The position numbers and the translations under genes were made by a program. Below the pieces are notes generated by a model, which had not been told where the DNA came from, searched no databases, and worked only from the letters and a program-made list of their open reading frames with translations. This document shows, piece by piece, positions 16,190-25,375 of a stretch of DNA of 64,000 nt (its first letter is position 1; each line of letters starts with the position of its first letter). The DNA is from Nakamurella silvestris (GTDB taxonomy: Bacteria > Actinomycetota > Actinomycetes > Mycobacteriales > Nakamurellaceae), in NCBI GenBank assembly GCA_003576535.1, contig QXCQ01000091.1, forward strand, positions 112,571 to 176,570. Direction: 5' to 3'.

Positions 16190-17227
16190 TCAGCCTCGGG
16201 CGGCCAGCAGATCGGCGTGGTGGATCGCCGCCACGTCGGGGTGGGCGCGCAACCGGCTCTTGAGGGCGTTGACCCCGTAGGTCCCGGAGATCGGGTTGTT
16301 CGGATCCCGGGTGACCCCGGCGGCCTGGTCCTGCAGTTCCGGTGCCAGCGTGATCTGCGGGATCGAGCTGTTCAGCGCCGGGTTCAGGAAGAACGGCACG
16401 GAGATCCGGTCGGTGCCGATGCTCGGCGAGATCACCCGGTGCACCGTCGCCTTCAGGTAACCGTCGGTGGCGAACTCCAGCAGCTCACCGATGTTCACCA
16501 CAAAGGCACCGGGCACGGAAGGTGCATCGATCCAGGCCCCGTCCTTCTCGACCTGCAGACCGCCCTTGCCGGGCTCGACCAGCAGCAGGGTCAGCACCCC
16601 GCTGTCCTTGTGGGCACCGACACCCTGCTTCGGCTCCGGGTCGGACTTGCCCGGGTAGCGAACGATCTTGATCAAGGTCGACGGGTTCTCGGCGAAGGCC
16701 TCGTCGAAGGTGTTCTCGTCGGCTCCGAGTGAGATCGCCCAGGCCCGCAGCAGTTTCAGGCCGACGGCCCACAGCTGCTCGTGCCAGGTGGAGACCACCT
16801 CACGCAGTTCCGGCATCGCCTCGGGCCACTGGTTCGGTCCCTCGAGCACCAGGTAGTCGGGCACATCGGGACCGGCCGGAATCGCCTCCCGCTCGTCGCC
16901 GATGTCGATCTGCTCACGCCAGTCGACCTGCCCCTGGGTGAGTTCACCGCCGACCCGGGTATACCCGCGGAAATGCGGGCTCTTCAGGTTCTCGATGGCG
17001 AGTTTGTCCGCCTCCGGCAACGCGAAGAAGCGACGGGCGGTCGAAATGACACTGTCCATCAGCTCCTCGGGCACACCATGACCGGTCAGGTAGAAGAACC
17101 CGTAGTCGTGGGTGGCGTTGCGCAGATCCGTGCGGAAGGCGTCCGCCTCGGCCGGACCGGCGTCCAGGCGCGAGAGATCAAGGACCGGCAGGCTTCCGGC
17201 CGAGGATGGTGATGCAGCTGTCTCCAT
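16190..17227 (-). CDS. 2-oxoglutarate/Fe(II) oxygenase, isopenicillin N synthase family
   Basis: 345 aa. The N-terminal DIOX_N-type domain has DYGFFYLTGHGV (about 41-52). The iron-binding facial triad is H206 and D208 (AHKDSG) with H263 (ATVHRV), and the 2-oxoglutarate salt-bridge motif R-x-S is R274/S276 (DRISVPFF). The enzyme should hydroxylate or desaturate a small molecule with O2 and 2-oxoglutarate in the cytoplasm; the substrate is unknown. The gene is flanked by a terminator, so it is probably a single-gene unit. Confidence 0.9.
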   Translation of the reverse strand: METAASPSSAGSLPVLDLSRLDAGPAEADAFRTDLRNATHDYGFFYLTGHGVPEELMDSVISTARRFFALPEADKLAIENLKSPHFRGYTRVGGELTQGQVDWREQIDIGDEREAIPAGPDVPDYLVLEGPNQWPEAMPELREVVSTWHEQLWAVGLKLLRAWAISLGADENTFDEAFAENPSTLIKIVRYPGKSDPEPKQGVGAHKDSGVLTLLLVEPGKGGLQVEKDGAWIDAPSVPGAFVVNIGELLEFATDGYLKATVHRVISPSIGTDRISVPFFLNPALNSSIPQITLAPELQDQAAGVTRDPNNPISGTYGVNALKSRLRAHPDVAAIHHADLLAARG

Positions 17228-17373
17228 GACATTTCCCTTTCCTGTGCCCCACCACCCGGTGCGCGGATCAGATGCCCGCGCGGATGGATCAGCTCAGTGC
17301 GTACGTTCATCCACCATTCTCACCGATCCGCCGACGGGCGCGAACTCCCACCCTGCGCACCGGCCCGTAACGG

Positions 17374-18393
17374 CTACCCGGCCGGGCGGTTCCGATACCG
17401 TCCGACCAGCTCCCGGGCCGCCGCCTGCATCCGGACCGCAGGCAGTCCGCGCCGCAGGGATTCCAGGTCGTCGACCACCATGTCACCGATCTGCAGGAAA
17501 GCTGCCGGGATGCCACCGGCACGGTGGGGTGAGAGCACCAGACCTTCCAACCCCCGGGCCCGGTGGTCGGGCTCCAACGGCTCGATCGGCCAGACGTCGA
17601 CACCGGCCAGGAACTGCCCCGCCTCCACCCGGTCGAGCAGGGCCTCGTAATCGACCACGGCCGCCCGGCTGACCAGGACCAGGCGTGCACCCTGGGGCAC
17701 CAGGTCCAGCTCCGCCGGGCCCAGCAGATGCTGGTTCGCATCGGTGACGGCCGCCAGCACGAAGATGATCTGGCTGGAACCGAGAACGTCCGCCAGGGAT
17801 GACGGGATCACGTCGGCCTCGGCCAGCACCGCGTCGGGCAGCCACGGGTCGAACACCCGGATGGTCGGGTTGAACGGAACCAGCAGGCGGTGCAGCGCGC
17901 GGCCGAGGTTGCCGAAGCCGATCAGTCCGATCCTGCTGTGCCGCAGCAGGATCGAGTCGGTCGTCGCGGCCCCGAGGTAGTGCTCGGTGCCGGCCCGGAA
18001 GGCCCGGTCCTCCCGGCTGATCCCCCTGGCCAGGTCGAGGGCGAGCCCGAGGGCGAACTCGGCAACGGCCTGGGCATAGGCCGGCCCGCAGCCCAGGACG
18101 CTCACACCGTTGTCGAAGCAGGTCGGGTAGTCGACATTCGGGTAGAAGTTGCCCTCGACGTTCAGCAGGGCACGCAGTTCCACCGCACGTGCCAGCCGCT
18201 CCGCCGGCAGGTCCGGCTGGCCGATGACGGCGAAGGCCCGCGGCAACAACCGGTCGAAGGCTTCCTCGTCGGTGCTCCCGGAAAGGTCGGCGACCTCGAA
18301 GCTCTCGTTCAACCGGGCGAGGGCTTCTGCCGAGAAGATCCGATCCACCGGCTGGGGGTCGGGTCGCAGGATCACCAACGGACGTTCGGACAT
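17374..18393 (-). CDS. D-isomer-specific 2-hydroxyacid dehydrogenase family protein
   Basis: 339 aa from ATG 18393, preceded by GAAAGG; a longer frame upstream reaches into the dhaM end and is rejected. The Rossmann motif GFGNLG is at 159-164. The catalytic triad is R243 (VSRAAVVD), E271 (DVWPIEP) and H290 (SPHRAGG). It reduces a 2-keto acid or oxidises a D-2-hydroxy acid with NAD(P). The family includes phosphoglycerate and hydroxypyruvate/glyoxylate enzymes; the sequence alone does not separate them. It lies downstream of dhaKLM on the same strand with a 91-nt gap. Confidence 0.88.
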   Translation of the reverse strand: MSERPLVILRPDPQPVDRIFSAEALARLNESFEVADLSGSTDEEAFDRLLPRAFAVIGQPDLPAERLARAVELRALLNVEGNFYPNVDYPTCFDNGVSVLGCGPAYAQAVAEFALGLALDLARGISREDRAFRAGTEHYLGAATTDSILLRHSRIGLIGFGNLGRALHRLLVPFNPTIRVFDPWLPDAVLAEADVIPSSLADVLGSSQIIFVLAAVTDANQHLLGPAELDLVPQGARLVLVSRAAVVDYEALLDRVEAGQFLAGVDVWPIEPLEPDHRARGLEGLVLSPHRAGGIPAAFLQIGDMVVDDLESLRRGLPAVRMQAAARELVGRYRNRPAG

Positions 18394-18484
18394 GCACAGC
18401 ACCTTTCGGACGGACGGCCCCCGGCCACCATCATGCCCGTCGGGTCGCCGCGTCCCCGCCCCGCCTCCTGTGTGTTGGCCCGGG

Positions 18485-19213
18485 TCAGTCGAGCTCCCCG
18501 AATCCGTCGGCGAAGGCACCGACCACGTGGTCGACGGCCTCCCGGCTGTGCGGGCCCTGCGCCGTCACCCGCACCTGGTCCCCCTTGACCAGCCCGAGAC
18601 CGACCAGCATCAAGACGCTGTCGGACTCCACCATGTCGGAAGGGTCCTTGCCGATCAGGACCTCGGTGTCCGGCCACGCGGCGAGATCGCGGACCAGCTG
18701 CCCGGCGGGGCGGGCGTGCAGGCCCTGGGGGTTGAGCACCACCGCGACCGCGGCCAGGGTGTCCTGCTCGGGCTCTCCGGCCGCGTCCTGGTCGGAGGCG
18801 GACCCGTCGGACGGCTGACCCTCCTGGCGCCAATGGGTGCCGACCCCGGCCGCCACCGCGGCGACGGCTGCCAGATCCGAGCCGTTCTGGGCCGCCACGG
18901 CCGCCTCGATCGCCGCCTCCACCAGCGGCGCATCGACGATGCGGATACGTTCGGCCGCAGCGGGATCAACCAGCTCCACCGCGGTCTCGGCCGTCAGCAG
19001 GGCGCTGCCCAGGTCGTAGAGGACCACCACCCCGCTGCCCGTGTCGGCGGCGGACAGCGCCTTCTCGACCTTCTCGAAGGAGGTGCCGAGGCCACCGTCC
19101 TCGTCCCCGCCGGCAGCCTCGATGATGATGTCCGGGGCCATCTGACCGGCCAGTTCGACCACCCCGGACGCCAACGCGGCGCTGTGCGAGACGATCACCA
19201 ACCCGACCGTCAC
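18485..19213 (-). CDS. DhaM, PTS-dependent dihydroxyacetone kinase phosphotransferase subunit
   Basis: 242 aa with two domains. An EIIA-Man-like domain (about 1-125) has active-site H10 (IVSHSA) and LYDLGSA, and an HPr-like domain (about 153-242) has H166 in GLHARPAG and a conserved S/D-rich second motif. The EI-like third domain of E. coli DhaM is absent, which is usual in actinobacteria. It relays phosphate from PTS to DhaL-ADP. The start overlaps the dhaL stop by 4 bp (ATGA). The HPr domain ends with HVVGAFADGFGELD. Confidence 0.93.
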   Translation of the reverse strand: MTVGLVIVSHSAALASGVVELAGQMAPDIIIEAAGGDEDGGLGTSFEKVEKALSAADTGSGVVVLYDLGSALLTAETAVELVDPAAAERIRIVDAPLVEAAIEAAVAAQNGSDLAAVAAVAAGVGTHWRQEGQPSDGSASDQDAAGEPEQDTLAAVAVVLNPQGLHARPAGQLVRDLAAWPDTEVLIGKDPSDMVESDSVLMLVGLGLVKGDQVRVTAQGPHSREAVDHVVGAFADGFGELD

Positions 19214-19854
19214 CGCGAGGCCGCCGAATCGGCCAGGCTCTGCAGCAGGTAGGTGACGCTGGTGGCCCCGGGATCGACGTGGCCGATGGACCTTTCGCCC
19301 AGATAGCTGGCGCGTCCCTTCCTGGCCTGCAGCGGGATGGTGCTCGCCGCGCCGCCTGCGGCAGCCGTCGCCGCCGCCTGCAGCACCTCGGCCACCGTGC
19401 CGGATCCGGCTGCCGCCGTCGCTGCTGCCACCGCGGGGTACAGGGCGTCCACCATCGTGGCCTCCCCCACCTCTGCCTTCCCACGATCGGTGACGCCGCC
19501 GAGGGCGGCGGACAGGGCGGTGGCCACGGCCTGCGGGTCGAGCTCCGGCCGGTCCGCCACCGCCGATGCCGCGCGGAGGAAGGCCGTGCCGAACAACGGA
19601 CCCGAAGCTCCGCCGACCTTCGAGATCAAGGTGCTCGCCACCAGTTTCAGCACCGCGGACGGGGTGTCCGGAACCGCGTCGTCCAGTTTCGCCACCACCG
19701 CCGTGAACCCCTTCGCCAGGTTCTCGCCGTGATCACCGTCGCCGATCTCGCGGTCGAGATGGGACAACTCGACCTTGTGCTCGGTCACGACCTCGGCGAC
19801 CGCCCGGATCGCGGAAGCCACATCCGCCGCAGTGCATGCCTGCCCATCCCCCAC
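19210..19854 (-). CDS. DhaL, ADP-binding subunit of dihydroxyacetone kinase
   Basis: About 214 aa from a GTG two bases after the dhaK stop; a longer frame overlaps dhaK and adds 16 codons without homology. The nucleotide-binding loop has EIGDGDHGENLAKGF, followed by SKVGGASGPLFGTAFL and the C-terminal RKGRASYLGERSIGHVDPGA. It holds ADP as a coenzyme, accepting phosphate from DhaM and passing it to dihydroxyacetone bound to DhaK. Confidence 0.93.
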   Translation of the reverse strand: MGDGQACTAADVASAIRAVAEVVTEHKVELSHLDREIGDGDHGENLAKGFTAVVAKLDDAVPDTPSAVLKLVASTLISKVGGASGPLFGTAFLRAASAVADRPELDPQAVATALSAALGGVTDRGKAEVGEATMVDALYPAVAAATAAAGSGTVAEVLQAAATAAAGGAASTIPLQARKGRASYLGERSIGHVDPGATSVTYLLQSLADSAASR

Positions 19855-19856
19855 GA

Positions 19857-20852
19857 TCAGACCCCCCAGCGCAGGGCGGCGGTGTGCACCGGCGCGTCCC
19901 ACAGCTCGGTCAGCTCGTCGTCCAGCTTGAGCAGGGTGATGGAACAGCCCTGCATCTCCAAGGAGGTGATGTAGTTGCCGACCAGGGAGCGGGTCACCTC
20001 GATCCCCTTGTCCGCCAGATACTTCCGCGCCGAGTTGTACGCCAGGTACAACTCGATGAGCGGGGTCCCGCCCATCCCGTTGACGAACAACAGGGTCTTG
20101 TCCCCGCTGGAGAACGGCAGATCACCGACGACGGAATCGAGCAGGGTGGCGACGATGTCGTCGGCAGGGGCCAATTTCATCCGCTCGCGTCCGGGTTCAC
20201 CGTGGATGCCGACCCCCATCTCCATCTCGTCATCGGCGAGGGTGAAGGACGGCTCCCCCGAATGCGGGACGGTACAGGGAGTCAGGGCCATGCCCATCGA
20301 CCGCACGTTGGCGACCACCCGTTGGGCGATGGAAAGAACGGAGGCCAGATCGTCGCCCCGGGCGGCTGCCGCCCCGGCGATCTTCTCCAGCGGCACGGTA
20401 CCGCCGACCCCTCGACGACCTGCGGTCCAGGTCGAGTCCTTCACCGCGACATCGTCGTCGACCACCACCGTGGCCATCTCGATACCGTCGGCCAGTTCGA
20501 CGGCGGTCTCGAAGTTGAGGACGTCTCCGGTGTAGTTCTTGACGATCAGCAGGACCCCGGCACCGCCGTCGACCTCCTGGGCGGCAGCGAGCACCTGGTC
20601 GGGGGTGGGCGAGGTGAAGACGGCGCCGGGACAAGCCGCGTCGAGCATCCCGGCTCCGACGAATCCGCCGTGCAGCGGTTCGTGGCCCGAGCCACCACCC
20701 GAGACCAGGGCGACCTTCCCGGCGATCGGGGCATCGGCGCGGGTGATGTACATCGGGTCCAGACTGACCCGCAGCAGGTCGGCATGGGCTGATGCCATAC
20801 CGGCGAGCGCCTCGTCCACAACGGTGGTCGGATCGTTGATGATCTTCTTCAC
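19857..20852 (-). CDS. DhaK, dihydroxyacetone-binding kinase subunit
   Basis: 331 aa, full length. H57 in [17 protein letters not shown] and the substrate-linking H217 in [13 protein letters not shown] (hemiaminal to dihydroxyacetone) are present. It is first of a dhaK-dhaL-dhaM operon with 2-nt and 4-bp junctions, so the three subunits are made together. The system phosphorylates dihydroxyacetone at the expense of PEP and feeds the product into glycolysis; in glycerol fermenters it follows glycerol dehydrogenase, which is not in the window. No DhaR activator is adjacent. Confidence 0.94.
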   Translation of the reverse strand: MKKIINDPTTVVDEALAGMASAHADLLRVSLDPMYITRADAPIAGKVALVSGGGSGHEPLHGGFVGAGMLDAACPGAVFTSPTPDQVLAAAQEVDGGAGVLLIVKNYTGDVLNFETAVELADGIEMATVVVDDDVAVKDSTWTAGRRGVGGTVPLEKIAGAAAARGDDLASVLSIAQRVVANVRSMGMALTPCTVPHSGEPSFTLADDEMEMGVGIHGEPGRERMKLAPADDIVATLLDSVVGDLPFSSGDKTLLFVNGMGGTPLIELYLAYNSARKYLADKGIEVTRSLVGNYITSLEMQGCSITLLKLDDELTELWDAPVHTAALRWGV

Positions 20853-21130
20853 GTGAGCCTCCAGGTAGGTGAGGGCAGTCCTACCCGGACACCTGCTGTC
20901 CGTCGTTGGACCGTCTCACCCGATCTTGCCCCTGATCCGCCGCGGTGGCGAGAACTCTTTTGGAAGGCTGCCCCTCCAGGGATCTACGAACCGACCCGGA
21001 GGGTCACAGCTGCGACGGGGCTTGGATACACCGAACCCCCGGGTGTGGAACGCCCCGGGGGTTGTGCGCACGATGATGACCGGATGCGGTTGCAGCCGCA
21101 TCCGGATCCCTCGCGAGAATTTCGGTGTTG
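20853..21130. other. Spacer between lsr2 and dhaK
   Basis: 278 bases with no credible gene. They should hold the dhaKLM promoter. The minus-strand sequence contains short inverted GGATGCGG/CCGCATCC and GGTTC elements near 21082-21103, downstream of lsr2, which may terminate that gene. Confidence 0.5.
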
Positions 21131-21475
21131 TCAGCCGCGAGCGGCTTCGAACTGCTCGATCACATTCGCGGCGATCCGGCCGCGGGCAGCAACGACGATT
21201 CCGTTGGCCTCGGCCCATTCACGGACTGCCGCCAATTCGGTTTTACGGCTGGCCGGTGCGGCAGTGCCACGGGCACGGTAGGCGCGCTTGGGAGCGGCAT
21301 CCCGGGCCGGACGGGCGGCATCCTTGTACGGCGCGAGGGCCTTGCGCAGGGCCGCGGCGTTCTTCTTGCTCAGGTCGATCTCGTACTGGTTACCTTCGAG
21401 GCCGAATCGAATGGTCTCCTCCGCCTTGCCTCCATCGAGATCATCGATGAGGGTGACGGTCGTCTGCTTTGCCAT
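21131..21475 (-). CDS. Lsr2, nucleoid-associated xenogeneic silencer
   Basis: 114 aa, standard length. The N-terminal dimerisation domain begins MAKQTTVTLIDDLDGGKAEETIRFGLEG and has a basic linker (about 57-75). The C-terminal DNA-binding domain has the AT-hook-like RGR in VAARGRIAANVIEQFEAA. The protein coats AT-rich DNA in the cytoplasm, bridges it and silences foreign genes. It lies downstream of a gene-free, relatively AT-rich stretch of about 890 bp, which is a likely own-promoter and autoregulatory target (inference). No partner gene is linked. Confidence 0.93.
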   Translation of the reverse strand: MAKQTTVTLIDDLDGGKAEETIRFGLEGNQYEIDLSKKNAAALRKALAPYKDAARPARDAAPKRAYRARGTAAPASRKTELAAVREWAEANGIVVAARGRIAANVIEQFEAARG

Positions 21476-22364
21476 CGGTGGCTACTCCCTAACTTAAGTG
21501 TGTGTTACGGCTCGTTCAGCGTAGCGGTGCGTGCGACCAGATCGCAGTTACGACGACCTGACGCGCCCAATTCGCGTCCGGTATGGCCAATTCGGCCAGT
21601 GCCCGTGATTCACCTGCAAGGCTACGCTCGAATCCGCTGAAATTGCCCCGACCAGGCCAAGTCGGTGAAAAACCGCCACTTACGCCGCCATTCAGGTGCG
21701 GGGCGGCCCGGGCGGGAGATTTCAGAAAAGTGATGCAATCGACAGGATCCGTCGTTCCCACCTTTGCTCCCTGCTGAGGAAACTGCCAGGAACCTCACAC
21801 GGACCTCACATAATTCCCACTCGACCATTGCCGGTGTCGGTTGCCGGCCGCACGGCAGGTCTTTCCGGCGGACCCGGGGTTGAACGGAAGGCGCGCCGGC
21901 GACCGTCGGTCGGCAAGGCACACCGAACCAACCCTCCGCTCTTCCACAAACCAACACCTTTACTCATCCTTTCGATTTGAGATCGTGATGGTCGATACAC
22001 AGTCGGTTACTTCCAGCAGGAACTACCGGCGAACGAGTGTGTCCGATTCCCCGTCCAGAGTGACTGCCCACCAGGCAGACTCGCCTACCAGAAGATATTC
22101 CGATCGGAGACACGGCGAAAGATACAACTATCGTGACCAATGATCAACGGTCCGTAACAATCGCTCGTCAGGCGCGGTGGAATGAGGGGTGACATGGAAG
22201 GAAAACCAGACAAGCCTGTAGGTATTCCAGTCGTCGAAGATCAAGTTCGGTGACCGGCACGGGAGCCTGATCCGCCTGGCGGTTCGTTCGGGCAACCGTT
22301 CGCCACGGCAACCGACAGAACTTTCCCGACCCTTTCGGCGTAGATCCGCGCACCGGGGATGCAT
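21476..22364. other. Gene-free, AT-richer 889-bp stretch upstream of lsr2
   Basis: No frame shows a credible protein, and base composition is visibly lower in GC than neighbouring genes (for example AT-rich patches near 21720-21740, 21930-21980 and 22080-22135). It separates the end of the tad fragment from lsr2, both on the minus strand, so it should contain the lsr2 promoter. It may also be residue from a lost gene. Confidence 0.6.
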
Positions 22365-22859
22365 TCACCCGTTTTCGCGGAGTTCGTCGAGATGAATGAC
22401 GTACGCGCCGGTCACCGTGTTCTTTTCCCCGGACAGTATGCCGGGGATTCCGGGGAGTACGACCGAGACGGTCACACAGACGGTAAAGGTCGCGCCCGGC
22501 AACGGCACCGGGACGATGGGCGGCAAACTGCAGTCCCCGGCCCCGTCCACAAAACTGACCGAAAGGTCGTTGTCGGAGATGTCCTGATCTGCCAAGGCAA
22601 AACGCGCCGCTCGCTCGGCCCGGACCAGCCCGTCGGCCGGGTCGGTACTGGTCTGCAGTACTCGACCTGCTTCACGGGCCGCCTGGGCGACCGCCAGGGA
22701 CCCCGCCTGGACCCGGAGCAGGAAGAGCAGGAGATACACCACGGGAATCAGGACCAGCACCGCAAGGAAAACCACTTCGATGATCGCCCGACCGTCGTCG
22801 GGCCCGGAGTCGGTGCCGATCCCACGCGCCGGTCCACGTCCGCGCTTCGGCACGATCAC
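22365..22859 (-). CDS. TadE/TadG-like pseudopilin-associated membrane protein
   Basis: 164 aa from GTG 22859, overlapping the upstream gene's stop by 4 bp (GTGA). One N-terminal membrane helix follows a conserved acidic residue (AIIEVVFLAVLVLIPVVYLLLF). The C-terminal domain is extracytoplasmic with two Cys (DCSLPP and TVCVTV). TadE-like proteins sit in the membrane beside the Flp pilus machinery and are often pseudopilins. It is the last gene of the tad cluster. Confidence 0.78.
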   Translation of the reverse strand: MIVPKRGRGPARGIGTDSGPDDGRAIIEVVFLAVLVLIPVVYLLLFLLRVQAGSLAVAQAAREAGRVLQTSTDPADGLVRAERAARFALADQDISDNDLSVSFVDGAGDCSLPPIVPVPLPGATFTVCVTVSVVLPGIPGILSGEKNTVTGAYVIHLDELRENG

Positions 22860-23236
22860 GAGCGCTCCCGGACGGCATGGGCGACGACCGAGATGTCCGG
22901 CAGGACACCGTCGAGACCGCTGACCAGCCCGGGCGTGGTGAGCACACACCTCACCTCGATGAGTTCGGCGGCGAGGAACTCCGCACACCGCAGGGTCGAC
23001 AGTGTCCCGGCGGCAAGGCCGTCACCCCAGTGCGAGTCGATCCACACCACGGCATCGCCGTCGGTGTCTCCGGCCCGCGCCAGGTGACGGGCGGCGTCGG
23101 CGGCGGCCGCCACCAGCAGATTCCGGGTGTAGACCCACAGACAGACCTGGACCAGGGAGAGGAAGAGGAACATCAGCAGGACCACCACCATGGCGAACTC
23201 GGCGATCGCAGATCCCTGATCGGCCGGGCGGATCAG
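22856..23236 (-). CDS. TadE-like membrane protein
   Basis: About 126 aa. The TadE signature GSAIAEFAMVVVLLMFLFLSLVQV (Glu before the helix, about 9-32) is followed by an outer domain of about 90 residues with NLLVAAAADAARHLARAG. No ATG or GTG is available near the expected start. CTG at 23236-23234 overlaps the preceding stop as CTGA, mirroring the other junctions of this operon, so a CTG start coupled to termination is the best model, but it is unusual. The frame upstream overlaps the pilin gene and shows no family sequence. Confidence 0.7.
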   Translation of the reverse strand: MIRPADQGSAIAEFAMVVVLLMFLFLSLVQVCLWVYTRNLLVAAAADAARHLARAGDTDGDAVVWIDSHWGDGLAAGTLSTLRCAEFLAAELIEVRCVLTTPGLVSGLDGVLPDISVVAHAVRERS

Positions 23237-23487
23237 TCCGCGCTCGTCACCTTGTCGAAGGCGTCGCCGACGGCACTGGTCACCGCGTCGCGGAAGACCA
23301 CGAGGAGGGCGATCACCACGATCGCCGTCATCACGGTGATCATCACCCAGCCCGGTACATCGCCCCTGTCCCCGTCGTACTCCTGCCGGGTGCCCCGGGT
23401 ACCGCTGCGGCGATCCGAGCCACGAGGTGTCAGCACGCCCAGGGCCAGTCGGATCCAGATCACTGAGAGGTGTTCCTGCCATTTCAT
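23233..23487 (-). CDS. Flp pilin-like small membrane protein
   Basis: 84 aa. A basic N-terminal region (about 1-46) is followed by a single membrane helix (ITVMTAIVVIALLVVFRDAV) and a short C-terminal tail. The gene sits where flp pilin or DUF4244-type small proteins are found in actinobacterial tad loci, between tadC and tadE. The classical GxxxxEY prepilin site is not obvious, so its role as the actual pilin subunit is inferred only from location and size. Confidence 0.55.
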   Translation of the reverse strand: MKWQEHLSVIWIRLALGVLTPRGSDRRSGTRGTRQEYDGDRGDVPGWVMITVMTAIVVIALLVVFRDAVTSAVGDAFDKVTSAD

Positions 23488-23591
23488 TCTCGTCCCCCAC
23501 TGTTGTACGTGTCTCCAGGCCGGTCATGGCCGACGGCGACGACTGCTGGTGCTGTTCTTCGGTCGTCCCCGATCCCGGACCGGCGCGGGTC

Positions 23592-24524
23592 TCAGCCGGC
23601 GACCGTGGTGATCGCTATCAGTCCCGGGAACATCGCAAAGAGGATGGTGGTCGGCAGGACCAGGAACACAACCGGGATCATCATCGCCACCTCCTTGCGG
23701 CCGCCGGACTCCAGCAGCTGCCGCTTGCCGAGGGCACGGACGTCGGCGGCCTGGGCCCGCAGGACACCTGCCAATGGTGTTCCTCGTTCACTGGCCACCG
23801 CCATCCCGTCGAGGAAACGGACGAGGGGATCCAGCCGGGTGCGGTCCCGCGCTCGGGTGAGGGCCTCGATCAGCGGAGTACCGGAACGGGTGTCGGACAG
23901 GATCGACGTCAACTGGCGGGCCAGGGTGCCGTCCGCCAGCCGACACACCCGCTCCATCGCCCCGGCCAGACCCTCCCCGGCCGTGACAGCCAGCGCCAAC
24001 ATCTCGGCCACCACCGGGAACTCGGCCAACATCTCGGCGTCGTGACGCTTCGCTTGCCGACTGAGCCAGTAGTCCCGGCCGAGCACACCCGCGACGCCAC
24101 CCAGCACACCGAGGGCGGCGATCAGCACCGGATTCGACCTGCCCGCGATGACCGCCACACCCCCGAGCAGCAGGCCACCGATCAGACCGAGGGCACCCCA
24201 GATCACCTGTTCCACCCGGAAGTCCTCGACCGTCTCCGTCCCATCCAACCCGGACAGCCTGCGTTGCACCGAGGTGCGACCACCGACCACCCGATCCATA
24301 CGCCGCACCAGATCACGCAGGACCGGACCCGTGAGCCGCGCCAGCGCCGTCCCCGGGCCGCTGTGCTCACCGAGCAGGCGGGAAGGACGTGCGCTCTCCC
24401 CCAGGTACGGCGCGATGCGGTCCGCCAACCGGACCCGGCGCAGCGGCGGTACGGCCAGCACCGACACCAGGAGGCCACCACCGGCCAGGAATCCCAGCAG
24501 GACCCCGACCAGCACGCGGTTCAC
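23592..24524 (-). CDS. TadC-like type II secretion F-domain protein
   Basis: About 310 aa from GTG 24524, overlapping the tadB stop by 4 bp (GTGA). N-terminal helices (VLVGVLLGFLAGGGLLVSVLA) are followed by a second pair near 105-150 and a T2SSF domain (about 165-290) with EFPVVAEMLALAVTAGEGLAGAM and two C-terminal helices ending FPGLIAITTVAG. It would form the inner-membrane platform of the Flp pilus machine with TadB. No pilus ATPase is encoded nearby. Confidence 0.82.
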   Translation of the reverse strand: MNRVLVGVLLGFLAGGGLLVSVLAVPPLRRVRLADRIAPYLGESARPSRLLGEHSGPGTALARLTGPVLRDLVRRMDRVVGGRTSVQRRLSGLDGTETVEDFRVEQVIWGALGLIGGLLLGGVAVIAGRSNPVLIAALGVLGGVAGVLGRDYWLSRQAKRHDAEMLAEFPVVAEMLALAVTAGEGLAGAMERVCRLADGTLARQLTSILSDTRSGTPLIEALTRARDRTRLDPLVRFLDGMAVASERGTPLAGVLRAQAADVRALGKRQLLESGGRKEVAMMIPVVFLVLPTTILFAMFPGLIAITTVAG

Positions 24525-25375
24525 CTGAGCACCCGGCGGTCGGCCGGGAGCCGGCCGATCCGGATCATCAGCCGGTAGGCCAACACCGACACCCCACCAC
24601 CGACCGCCAGGATCAGCGAGCCTGTCGGCGTGTCGTAGGCCTCCAGGGTCTCCCGCTGGGTCGCCAGCATCAACAACACCAGCCACGGCGCGCCCACGGC
24701 CATCCGCGCGGCATTGACCGACCAGGACTGGCGGGCGATCAATTCACCGCGGGTCCGCGCATCGTCACGCAGGAAACCCGACAACGTGGACAACAAACGC
24801 CCCAGATCAGTCCCACCGACCTCCCGGGCCACCCGCAATGATTCACACACCCGGTCGCCCACGGAATCGGCAAGATTTGCTTTCAAACGATCAAGACTTT
24901 CATTGAATTTACCCGTCACCCGATAATCCGAACCGAACTGACGGAACTGCCCACGCAAGGATTCCGGTCCCCGCGTGCCCAGGGCCGACAACGCCTCCGG
25001 CAGGGACAACCCGGCCCGTACCCCCGAGATCAGACTGTCCACCACCTCCGGCCAGATCTCCCGCAGCTCCACCTGCCGACGATGTTTCAACCGACGCAGC
25101 AACACCCGAGGCAGCCAGACCCCGAACGACGTGAAAGCCACTGCCACAGAAAGTGATCCGGTGAGGACAAGAACCACCAGGAGCGTCACGGCACCAACCA
25201 TCAGCTGGGCTGCCACCAACTGCGCGGGCGACACCGACGACAAGCCGGCCTGGGCCAACTCCTCCCGCAAACGGGCGGAGCGGTGATGGGGTTTCGGCGC
25301 GGCCGGCACCGACGTGAACCCACGCCAGACCAACAATGCACCCACACCGACCAACAATCCGACCAGTGCCCCCAT
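24521..25375 (-). CDS. TadB-like type II secretion F-domain protein
   Basis: 284 aa. The N-terminal helix is MGALVGLLVGVGALLVW. A pair of helices near 55-95 precedes the T2SSF domain with EVVDSLISGVRAGLSLPEALSALGTRGP and EVGGTDLGRLLSTLSGF, and the last helices lie at 225-270. It is first gene of the leftward tad cluster. In intact loci, tadZ and the ATPase tadA/cpaF precede tadB; here the region upstream is a gene-free, AT-rich promoter-like stretch. Confidence 0.85.
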   Translation of the reverse strand: MGALVGLLVGVGALLVWRGFTSVPAAPKPHHRSARLREELAQAGLSSVSPAQLVAAQLMVGAVTLLVVLVLTGSLSVAVAFTSFGVWLPRVLLRRLKHRRQVELREIWPEVVDSLISGVRAGLSLPEALSALGTRGPESLRGQFRQFGSDYRVTGKFNESLDRLKANLADSVGDRVCESLRVAREVGGTDLGRLLSTLSGFLRDDARTRGELIARQSWSVNAARMAVGAPWLVLLMLATQRETLEAYDTPTGSLILAVGGGVSVLAYRLMIRIGRLPADRRVLR

